NCBI GenBank assembly: GCA_964481485.1
Contig: CAYZVM010000027.1
Location: 1 to 38,828 of the forward strand
Direction of reading: 5' to 3'
Origin: M3007 sp964481485
GTDB lineage: Bacteria > Bacteroidota > Bacteroidia > Chitinophagales > Saprospiraceae
DNA length: 38,828 nt
The position numbers were made by a program, and so were the translations under genes. Every line of letters starts with the position of its first letter. The first letter of the stretch is position 1. The notes beneath the pieces are model-generated. The model did not search any database and was not told the origin of the DNA. It worked only from the letters and a program-made list of their open reading frames with translations. Below are positions 32,965 through 38,828 of the stretch, in pieces.

Positions 32965-32988
32965 GTCAATGAGATAAAGAGCATTGAC
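32965..32988. repeat. Inverted repeat GTCAATG-N10-CATTGAC, possible operator
   Basis: Perfect 7-bp arms with a 10-bp spacer, about 55 bp upstream of the rightward -7 box. The size fits a dimeric regulator site, but no regulator gene is nearby. Confidence 0.3.
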
Positions 32989-33042
32989 CGCATACAGTAT
33001 GGTTGGGGCAAAAAAATGTGATGCACAAGTGATTTTAAAAAA

Positions 33043-33050
33043 TACATTTG
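33043..33050 (+). promoter_or_regulatory. -7 promoter box TACATTTG for the M43 peptidase
   Basis: A full TAnnTTTG match with a predicted leader of about 97 nt before the ATG at 33154. Confidence 0.45.
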
Positions 33051-33153
33051 CTGCCGCGAAAATTCTCTGATTGAAAAATTTGACCAATTAGAATTGGCCG
33101 CAACCGAATATTTTACCAAACTCAAACTCTTCATTTTTTAAATTGTCTTAATC

Positions 33154-35118
33154 ATGATTCGAAACTTACTGCTTTCAATCTGCTCGCTTCTGCTCCTCGT
33201 CGGGAGCCTCTCGGCACAACAACGCACTTGTGCTGCCAATGAGTTGCTCGCCAAGCAACTCTCCGAAGACCCCTTCATGCAACAGCGCATGCAGGACATT
33301 GAGCGCCACACTGAAGATTTCATCCAATCGGGCGGAGCGCAAGACCGCGTGGTGGTGACTATCCCGGTGGTGGTACACGTGGTCTATTACAACTCGACCC
33401 AAAACATCAGTGATGCCCAAATCCAGTCTCAACTGACAGTTTTGAACGCCGATTTTCGCCTTCTGAATGCCGATGCTGCCAACATCCCGTCTGTCTTTCA
33501 AGGAGCTGCCGCTGACTGCGAAATCAATTTTTGCCTCGCCACCCAAGACCCCAATGGCAACGCAACCACGGGTATTCAACGCCGCCAGACAACAGTGAAT
33601 GGTTTTTCTTATACCAACGACGGAGTGAAATTTTACAGCTCGGGTGGTCTTGATGCATGGGATCGCGACAAGTATCTCAACCTCTGGGTGTGCAACATCA
33701 GCGGGGGTATTCTTGGCTATGCCCAATTTCCCGGCGGGCCGGCCAATACAGATGGTGTGGTGTGCGATTATGCTTATTTCGGCACTATCGGCACAGCCAC
33801 TGCCCCTTTCAACAAAGGCCGCACAGCCACACACGAAGTAGGCCACTGGCTCAACTGCTATCACATCTGGGGTGACGATGGCACCTCTTGCAATGGCACT
33901 GACAATGTGAGCGACACGCCCAATCAAGCCGACGAAAACTACGGCTGCCCCTCTTTCCCGCAAGTGAGCTGCAGCAATGGCCCCAATGGCGATATGTTTA
34001 TGAACTACATGGACTACACGGATGATGCCTGTATGTTTATGTTTACCAATGGCCAAAAAAGCAGGATGCAGTCCTTGTTTGGCGGCGGCGGCTCCCGCGC
34101 AGCACTGCTCACCTCGCCGGGCTGCCAGCCACCCGGCGGCGGTGGCTCTTGCGGCACCCCCTCCAGTTTGAGTGCGACAAACATCACACAAACCAGTGCT
34201 ACCGTGAACTGGGGTACTGTGAGCGGAGCTACTTCCTACAATTTGCAATGGAAACTTTCGACCTCGGGCACTTGGACTACTGTGACTGGTCTGACGGGTA
34301 CTTCTTATGGCTTGAGCAGTCTCACTGCAGGCTCAACCTACAATTATCAAGTGCAAGCCGTGTGCGGCAGTACTTCGGGTAACTACTCCAGCTCCTCATC
34401 TTTCACCACGACTTCGGGCAGTTGCGCCGACCAATACGAGTCGAATAATACGGTTGGCACGTCCAAAGTGATTCCGGTGAACACTACTTTCACAGCAAAA
34501 ATTGCAACATCTACGGACAAAGACTACTACAAGTTCTCCAACACGTCCTCGACCCGCAACATCAAAGTTGAATTGACGACGCTGCCGCTCGACTACGATT
34601 TGAGATTGTACCGGAAAAACAACAATAACAACAACACAACCTTGCTTGGCTTTTCTGAAAATGCTGGAACGGCCAACGAACTGATTATCTATAACACGAC
34701 CACCGTTTCCAGCAATTACATAGCTTACGTTTTTGGCTGGAATGGCGCATTCAGCAACACACAGTGCTATACACTGCGCGTCAGTTTGAGCAGCACCAAC
34801 TGGCGTACCGACGGCAGCACGGATGGCGAAACGGAAGAAATTGAAATTCCGGTAGTGTTTGAAAATGCGGGTTTCGGAATGTACCCCAACCCTGCCTCCG
34901 ACGAGATTACAGTCGAAGTGCCCTTGGAGGCCGACGCTGCTGTCGCAGTCACTATTCTTGACCCAGCAGGCAAAGCTGCTATCCAGCAACACCGCGCATT
35001 GACTAAAGGCGATAACCGCATTACTCTCGATGTAAGTCGTTTACCCAATGGCGTTTATTTTGTGCAAGTGCGCAACGGTGAACAATCATATACGCGCAAA
35101 TTGGTAGTGAACAATTAA
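33154..35118 (+). CDS. M43 (pappalysin-type) zinc metalloprotease with T9SS sorting domain
   Basis: A 654-aa secreted protease. The signal peptide ends near SLSAQ (22). The metzincin core has HEVGHWLNCYH (His227, His231, His237; Glu228 base) and a Met-turn at NYMDYTDD (Met286), as in cytophagalysin/ulilysin. A fibronectin type III domain (about 335-418), a pre-peptidase C-terminal-like beta domain (about 425-545, DKDYYKFS) and a T9SS type A C-terminal domain (about 570-654, MYPNPASDEITVEV, GVYFVQVRNG, KLVVNN) follow. It should be exported by the T9SS whose PorU/PorV are encoded in this window. An Asn run (NNNNNN) in the beta domain is unusual. It ends at a strong terminator. Confidence 0.94.
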   Translation: MIRNLLLSICSLLLLVGSLSAQQRTCAANELLAKQLSEDPFMQQRMQDIERHTEDFIQSGGAQDRVVVTIPVVVHVVYYNSTQNISDAQIQSQLTVLNADFRLLNADAANIPSVFQGAAADCEINFCLATQDPNGNATTGIQRRQTTVNGFSYTNDGVKFYSSGGLDAWDRDKYLNLWVCNISGGILGYAQFPGGPANTDGVVCDYAYFGTIGTATAPFNKGRTATHEVGHWLNCYHIWGDDGTSCNGTDNVSDTPNQADENYGCPSFPQVSCSNGPNGDMFMNYMDYTDDACMFMFTNGQKSRMQSLFGGGGSRAALLTSPGCQPPGGGGSCGTPSSLSATNITQTSATVNWGTVSGATSYNLQWKLSTSGTWTTVTGLTGTSYGLSSLTAGSTYNYQVQAVCGSTSGNYSSSSSFTTTSGSCADQYESNNTVGTSKVIPVNTTFTAKIATSTDKDYYKFSNTSSTRNIKVELTTLPLDYDLRLYRKNNNNNNTTLLGFSENAGTANELIIYNTTTVSSNYIAYVFGWNGAFSNTQCYTLRVSLSSTNWRTDGSTDGETEEIEIPVVFENAGFGMYPNPASDEITVEVPLEADAAVAVTILDPAGKAAIQQHRALTKGDNRITLDVSRLPNGVYFVQVRNGEQSYTRKLVVNN

Positions 35119-35148
35119 ACCATTTTTGAAATTCATCAACCAATAAAA

Positions 35149-35188
35149 AGCGACCCCGGCGATAACTTTCGCCGGGGTCGCTCATTTT
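35149..35188. terminator. Bidirectional terminator between M43 and DUF4348 genes
   Basis: A perfect 14-bp stem (35149-35162 with 35169-35182, loop TAACTT) is flanked by AAAA on the left and CATTTTTAT on the right, so it can stop both the rightward M43 and the leftward lipoprotein transcript. Confidence 0.9.
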
Positions 35189-35201
35189 TATCTGCTAGCT
35201 G

Positions 35202-35654
35202 TCAACGCCCAATCTCTTGTAAATCAGAATAATAAATCAACGCCCATTCTCCATCGGGCTGTTTTGCGAACCGCCGCTCAAGACCGTAATTGGCCGATTT
35301 TGCACGGATCCGTTCGATGACCATGAGGTCGCCCAACATGCTCCTTTCGAGGATATAGTCGTTCGGATTGTAGCCTGTCCGTTGCATCCGCCAATTGTCT
35401 TGTTGCCATTCCGCGCTTTTTTTCTGATAATGTGTGCTGTCCACCTGTTCGCTCATATCACCTTGCAGCGGCCAAATAATGTGCTCTATTTGGTAAAGGC
35501 TGTCGCCATGGAATTTTTCATAAAAATCCAAAAAATCCTGTGGTACCGGCACGGTGGTTTGGGTAACCTGTTCTGCCTCGGTGGCTGTTTTTGGTTGGTT
35601 TTTGCAAGCGAAACAGAGAAAAAGTGCCAAAAGCGGCAAAGGGAAAAATCTCAT
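35202..35654 (-). CDS. DUF4348 family lipoprotein
   Basis: A 150-aa lipoprotein. The ATG at 35654 was chosen because it opens the signal MRFFPLPLLALFLCFAC with lipobox CFAC (Cys17) and lies downstream of the promoter box at 35688-35695; the longer frame would run into that promoter. The mature part has the pattern FLDFYEKFHGDSLYQIEHIIWPLQG split across residues 40-65 and WRMQRTGYNPNDYI, which fits DUF4348, a Bacteroidota family of unknown function with repeated F/D-rich helices. Family assignment is from memory. Confidence 0.7.
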   Translation of the reverse strand: MRFFPLPLLALFLCFACKNQPKTATEAEQVTQTTVPVPQDFLDFYEKFHGDSLYQIEHIIWPLQGDMSEQVDSTHYQKKSAEWQQDNWRMQRTGYNPNDYILERSMLGDLMVIERIRAKSANYGLERRFAKQPDGEWALIYYSDLQEIGR

Positions 35655-35687
35655 GCGACAACATTTTTTGATTCCATAATAGCAGGC

Positions 35688-35695
35688 AAAAGTAG
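35688..35695 (-). promoter_or_regulatory. -7 promoter box TACTTTTG for the DUF4348 lipoprotein
   Basis: A full TAnnTTTG match 33 nt upstream of the start; it supports the downstream ATG. Confidence 0.5.
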
Positions 35696-35725
35696 CCATG
35701 CCCGCCAAAACGTTTTAGCCAAAAG

Positions 35726-35733
35726 TATATTTG
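35726..35733 (+). promoter_or_regulatory. -7 promoter box TATATTTG for the DMT-family gene
   Basis: A full TAnnTTTG match 34 nt upstream of the ATG. It lies only 30 bp from the divergent -7 box of the lipoprotein gene and shares ATTTGCTGCCGC with the M43 promoter. Confidence 0.45.
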
Positions 35734-35767
35734 CTGCCGCATTTTCACCACCCAACCTCATATAGCC

Positions 35768-36133
35768 ATGAATGGCATATACACGATACTTTTGCTCCTG
35801 CTTTCCAATGTTTTCATGACCGTCGCATGGTACGGCCACTTGAAATTCCAGCATCTAAAATTTTTTGAAAAAACGGGTTTGTTCGGACTGATTCTCGTCA
35901 GTTGGCTCATCGCGTTTATGGAGTATTGTCTTATGGTGCCAGCCAATCGTATCGGTTTCAGGGAAAATGGCGGGCCTTTCACACTCGTCCAACTCAAAGT
36001 AATACAAGAAGTTATCACGCTGTTGGTCTTCACGATGTTCGCGTTAGTCTTCTTCAAAAACGAGTCTTTGAAATGGAACCACTTTGTAGGGTTTGTCTTT
36101 TTGGTGCTCGCCGTTTATTTCATCCGGAAGTGA
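35768..36133 (+). CDS. DMT family membrane protein (DUF486)
   Basis: A 121-aa protein with four membrane helices (about 4-22, 38-55, 76-98, 103-119). It belongs to the DUF486/DMT_6 group of small drug/metabolite-transporter-like proteins. Conserved features are SNVFMTVAWYGHLKF, SWLIAFMEYCLMVPANRIG and LKVIQEVITLLVF. Substrate is unknown. Small members of this superfamily usually work as dimers. It is divergent from the DUF4348 gene and stops 33 bp before the convergent HMGR gene. Confidence 0.92.
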   Translation: MNGIYTILLLLLSNVFMTVAWYGHLKFQHLKFFEKTGLFGLILVSWLIAFMEYCLMVPANRIGFRENGGPFTLVQLKVIQEVITLLVFTMFALVFFKNESLKWNHFVGFVFLVLAVYFIRK

Positions 36134-36166
36134 ACATGGGCAACAAAAAGGCTTGGCAATTTTCGC

Positions 36167-37519
36167 TCACAATATCGCCGCCGCCCCTTTTTGCCTTTCT
36201 CTTTCTTGCTCCAAAAACACGCGCACCCCGCTGAAACTGACCGTTTGATTTTGAAAAAAATACTGCGCCGCCGCCGCTTCTTCTGCCGACGCGTCGAGGT
36301 GGTTGAGAATGTTGGTGAGGTGCATTTTCATGTGCCCTTGCTGGATACCTGTGGTGACGAGCGAACGCACAGCAGCAAAATTTTGAGCCAACCCAACTGC
36401 CGCCACAATGCACATCAATTCGGGGGCGGAAGGACGGCCAAGTATGTCGAGCGAGCGTTTGGCGAGCGGGTGCAAAGATGTGAGGCCACCGACCGTGCCG
36501 AGCGCGAGCGGTATTTCCAATTCAAAACGAAAAATACCTTCGGCCACCGTGCATCTGCTCAAACTGCGGTACTGTCCATCGCGGCAGGCGAATGTGTGGC
36601 CACAAGCTTCGGTGGCGCGAAAATCGTTGCCCGTGGCGAGCACCACCGCATCTATTCCATTGAAAATGCCTTTGTTATGCGTAGTCGCTCGGTATGGGTC
36701 AATTTGTGCGATGCGTACCGCTGCCGCAAATTGGTTGGCCAATTGAGCGGCATCCATGCCCTGGCTGCGCGCCGTTTCTTCAAATGACGCAATCGGTGCC
36801 TGCACCCAAGCACGCACCAAACATTGGGGCGTGTAATTGGACAAAATGGACATGATGACCTCCACGTCGCGCTCGGCGTCGGGCAGTCCGGGATATTCCG
36901 TCAAGAATGTTTCGAGCGAAGTAGCGAAGCGTTCCAGCACAGAATTGATGAAATTGGCGCCCATGCTATCGCAAGTTTCGAACGAAGCGCGGAGTTGAAA
37001 ATAAAAAGGTTCGAGGTGGGTGAAATCGAGCAATTCGATGTCGCGGATACCGCCGCCGCGCTGCCGCATATTGGACGTGATATCGTCACAATCGGACACC
37101 AACTGAGCGCGGAGTTCGGGAAACAAACTTCGCAATTTTTCGGCTTGCCCCGCCCAGCGAAAATGTACCTGGCCAAGTTTCACGGTGCTGACGACTTCGG
37201 CGTGAAAACCACCCCGGTCGAGCCAAAACTTGGCAGCGCTCGAAGCCGCCGCGACCACGCTACTTTCTTCGATGACCAACGGCACAGCGTATATTTTGCC
37301 GTTTATCAAGAAATTGGGTGCGATGCTGTACGGCAGCACATAGTTGGCAATGGCGTTTTCTGTGAAGCCATCAATGACTTTTTGCGTTACCTCGTCCGCG
37401 TGTTGCCACTTGGCAAAATCGTTCGCCACAGTCACCGGGTCATGGGTGAAATGTTCTGTCAACCACTTGATTTTCTGCTGTTTGGTAAGTTTGGAAAAGC
37501 CGTTTATTGTTTTTGACAT
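36167..37519 (-). CDS. mvaA: Hydroxymethylglutaryl-CoA reductase, class II
   Basis: A 450-aa enzyme that reduces HMG-CoA to mevalonate (reversible). Catalytic and binding residues are in place: VIEESSVVAAASSA (Glu84), CDSMGANFINSV (nucleotide-binding DxMGxN), THNKGIFNGI (Lys283), VVLATGNDFRA (Asp299) and QQGHMKMHL with the mobile C-terminal His. The length and NAD-type site match class II ('degradative') enzymes, but in Bacteroidota these commonly serve isoprenoid synthesis; the adjacent fni supports a biosynthetic role. It follows fni by 69 bp, with an inverted repeat in the gap. Confidence 0.95.
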   Translation of the reverse strand: MSKTINGFSKLTKQQKIKWLTEHFTHDPVTVANDFAKWQHADEVTQKVIDGFTENAIANYVLPYSIAPNFLINGKIYAVPLVIEESSVVAAASSAAKFWLDRGGFHAEVVSTVKLGQVHFRWAGQAEKLRSLFPELRAQLVSDCDDITSNMRQRGGGIRDIELLDFTHLEPFYFQLRASFETCDSMGANFINSVLERFATSLETFLTEYPGLPDAERDVEVIMSILSNYTPQCLVRAWVQAPIASFEETARSQGMDAAQLANQFAAAVRIAQIDPYRATTHNKGIFNGIDAVVLATGNDFRATEACGHTFACRDGQYRSLSRCTVAEGIFRFELEIPLALGTVGGLTSLHPLAKRSLDILGRPSAPELMCIVAAVGLAQNFAAVRSLVTTGIQQGHMKMHLTNILNHLDASAEEAAAAQYFFQNQTVSFSGVRVFLEQERERQKGAAAIL

Positions 37520-37524
37520 CTACT

Positions 37525-37585
37525 GTTGAACGTTGAAAGTTGGACGTAATCCCGCTGCAACGACAAACAACGGTCAACGGCCAAC
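37525..37585. repeat. Intercistronic inverted repeat of GTTGAA units
   Basis: Arms 37525-37542 and 37568-37585 pair as GTTGnnCGTTGAnnGTTG with its complement, 14 of 18 positions, around a 25-nt loop. It lies between fni and mvaA. Similar GTTGAA-unit repeats are common between Bacteroidota genes, from memory. Confidence 0.55.
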
Positions 37586-37588
37586 GAG

Positions 37589-38656
37589 TTATTTAACCCT
37601 GAGAAAAGTTTGCGCCAATTCCAGCCCTCGCACCTGTGCTTCCACATATGTGCGCAATTCTGTGTATTCGCCTCTAGCGTGTTTCAAAAAACCAGAGGCT
37701 TGGCCGAACACCGCGGGGAGCGCGGATTTTTTTATCAAAAAGTAACCGTCGAGAAAGTCCTGTACACCGCCCGAAACAATAAGGTGTCGAACTTGGCAAC
37801 GGTCGCCGAGTTCGGATTTCAGTGCATTCACAAAACCGAGCATTTCTGCGGCGGAGTGACCCACGGCGGCTATTTTTTCGAAAATAAGTTGCTTCACCGG
37901 CTCGCTGCGCAAGAGTTCGAGTTTGGCAAAATTGGTGCCTCCGGCTGCAGCAAACTCGATTGCTTCGATGGGCAATTGCATCAACGCCCGCAAACTTTCC
38001 GGCCCAAAACCTTGCCCGACTTCTTTCACGATTATTTTTAAATCAAAGGTTTGCAGCAATTTTTGAATGGTCTCCAATGGCGAGTATTTGAACATATCGC
38101 CTTCTGGCTGCATGGCCTCCTGCAATGGGTTGACATGGACGATGAGGCCGTTCGCACGGAGTTTTTGCAGCAAAGCAGGGATGCGCTCTGTCTCTTTTTT
38201 TTCAAAAAGTTGCTCGATTTGTGCCACGCCGAGATTGGCGTAGAGTGGCAAATCTGGCCCGATAGTGTCGCGCACATCAAAGTCGGACAGATGTTCATCG
38301 CTGAAAAGAAGTTGGCGGCAAGAGCCGAGACCCATGCCGAGGCCAAATTCGGCGCAAGCCCGGGCGAGGTTGTGGTTGATGATATTTGCCAATGCTGTGC
38401 CGCCAGTCATGCTCGACACCCATATTGGGGCGCGTAGTGTTTTTCCCAAAAAAGAAAATGGAGCGAGCGAGCCGGGCGCTGGGTGAGGTGCCAACAGGGG
38501 CTCGTAAAAGAAGCGGCCATCCAACGCACCAGACTCGACCCGGCTTTTGAATGCCAATTCGATGTGGTCTTGTTTCCGGGAAACGGCGGTAGGGTCGTCA
38601 TCGGACAAGCCGATGAGCACGGCTGGGTGTAGTTTGTTCTGGTCGTCGGATGCCAT
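37589..38656 (-). CDS. fni: Type 2 isopentenyl-diphosphate delta-isomerase
   Basis: A 355-aa FMN- and NADPH-dependent TIM-barrel enzyme that interconverts IPP and DMAPP, the last step linking the mevalonate route to prenyl synthesis. Signatures are SRKQDHIELA (26-35), APIWVSSMTGGT, GLGMGLGSCRQ, HVNPLQEAMQPEGD (catalytic Gln and metal-binding Glu), IIVKEVGQGFG and AAGGTNFAKLE. Length is normal. It starts 20 nt after a TACCTTTG promoter box and is followed by mvaA on the same strand, so the two form a mevalonate-pathway pair. Confidence 0.96.
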   Translation of the reverse strand: MASDDQNKLHPAVLIGLSDDDPTAVSRKQDHIELAFKSRVESGALDGRFFYEPLLAPHPAPGSLAPFSFLGKTLRAPIWVSSMTGGTALANIINHNLARACAEFGLGMGLGSCRQLLFSDEHLSDFDVRDTIGPDLPLYANLGVAQIEQLFEKKETERIPALLQKLRANGLIVHVNPLQEAMQPEGDMFKYSPLETIQKLLQTFDLKIIVKEVGQGFGPESLRALMQLPIEAIEFAAAGGTNFAKLELLRSEPVKQLIFEKIAAVGHSAAEMLGFVNALKSELGDRCQVRHLIVSGGVQDFLDGYFLIKKSALPAVFGQASGFLKHARGEYTELRTYVEAQVRGLELAQTFLRVK

Positions 38657-38675
38657 TTAAGATATGGTCGAGTGG

Positions 38676-38683
38676 CAAAGGTA
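38676..38683 (-). promoter_or_regulatory. -7 promoter box TACCTTTG for fni
   Basis: A full TAnnTTTG match 19 nt upstream of the ATG; no TTG at the usual -33 distance. Confidence 0.5.
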
Positions 38684-38741
38684 CGGTTTTCGGGATGTTG
38701 CGAAATAAAGTGGAAGCACGACCGCAATCGCGCCAATGGCG

Positions 38742-38828
38742 CTATCGAACTACTTTGAAGGAGAAGTGCCCGTTTCCTGTCGCGCCCCAAGTGCGTACCC
38801 AGATTGGCAGCAACATTTCTGTGCCGCG
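38742..38828 (-). CDS. Possible 3' end of a gene entering from the right edge
   Basis: The minus strand is open for 28 codons from the window edge to a TAG at 38742-38744, ending in WVRTWGATGNGHFSFKVVR. The plus strand also has an open frame here from an ATG at 38736 (MALSNYFEGEVPV). Too little is visible to choose, but the fni promoter placed after this stop favours the minus-strand gene. Confidence 0.3.
   Translation of the reverse strand, partial: RGTEMLLPIWVRTWGATGNGHFSFKVVR

Larger units (their letters stand above)
32755..33153. other. Divergent intergenic region between M1 and M43 peptidase genes
   Basis: A 399-bp AT-rich gap with two outward promoters: -7 boxes at 32779-32786 (leftward) and 33043-33050 (rightward). 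An inverted repeat (32965-32988) lies between them. A 124-codon minus-strand frame crosses the region but runs through the M1 promoter and is dismissed. Confidence 0.55.

Noticed and set aside
32760..33134. A 124-aa minus-strand gene between the two peptidases
   Set aside because: It covers the M1 promoter and low-complexity AT-rich DNA, and the product has no recognisable family features.
36167..37519. Degradative role for the class II HMG-CoA reductase
   Set aside because: The adjacent type 2 IPP isomerase points to isoprenoid synthesis; no HMG-CoA lyase or mevalonate uptake gene is present.
1..38828. CRISPR array, prophage, restriction or toxin-antitoxin system
   Set aside because: No direct-repeat array, phage structural gene, methylase/nuclease pair or toxin-antitoxin pair was seen in either strand.

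Overview
The window reads as chromosomal DNA of a Bacteroidota bacterium, most likely from the Saprospiria (Haliscomenobacter/Lewinella relatives). The signs are type IX secretion machinery (porU, porV) with a T9SS-tagged metalloprotease, a CarboxypepD_reg-type TonB-dependent receptor, Bacteroidota-only families (DUF6913, DUF4348, TIGR02757), a mevalonate-pathway HMG-CoA reductase with type 2 IPP isomerase, and promoter -7 boxes of the Bacteroidota form TAnnTTTG, several with a TTG 18-21 bp upstream. Genes are densely packed on both strands. There is no prophage, CRISPR array or intact mobile element; the only mobile trace is a broken IS1-type transposase.

Layout. 1-1019: 3'-truncated secreted alpha/beta hydrolase (-). 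1344-3030: lipoprotein D-Ala-D-Ala dipeptidase and a TIGR02757 protein (+). 3035-5514: operon accA, DUF6913 gene, dapA (-). 5745-5818: tRNA-Asp(GTC) with its own promoter and terminator. 5970-6247: IS1 relic. 6273-9386: small membrane protein plus TonB-dependent receptor (-). 9465-11957: bifunctional aspartokinase/homoserine dehydrogenase (-). 12074-12430: small lipoprotein (+). 12450-12753: an unusual free-standing RNA gene (-). 12903-13550: CoA-type NUDIX hydrolase (+). 13554-15789: ATP-grasp enzyme and a secreted protein of unknown function (-). 16008-21217: porU and porV (-). 21622-23219: MacB-like permease and an alkyltransferase-like protein (+). 23237-23917: SRAP protein (-). 23918-24575: long structured intergenic region. 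24576-26612: heme A synthase and an alpha/beta hydrolase (+). 26625-28229: EAD-like/TM/TPR protein (-). 28384-30768: GDSL esterase (-), meaB (+), SPOR protein (-). 30880-35118: divergent M1 peptidase (-) and M43 peptidase with T9SS tag (+). 35202-36133: divergent DUF4348 lipoprotein (-) and DMT-family protein (+). 36167-38656: fni and HMG-CoA reductase (-). The right edge may hold the 3' end of another gene.

Shared themes. Aspartate-family amino acid synthesis (thrA, dapA), malonyl-CoA supply (accA), isoprenoid supply (HMGR, fni), and cell-surface export (PorU/PorV processing and anchoring CTD-tagged cargo such as the M43 protease). Two DNA-damage proteins (ATL and SRAP) lie tail to tail.

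The most unusual element is the minus-strand RNA gene near 12.5 kb. It folds as a class II tRNA (7/3/5/5 bp stems, Leu-like D loop) but has a GUC (Asp) anticodon loop, a U at position 37 and a 49-nt variable region. It has its own TTG-N21-TACCTTTG promoter and a strong terminator, and the window also holds a canonical tRNA-Asp(GTC). I do not recognise it as a described RNA.
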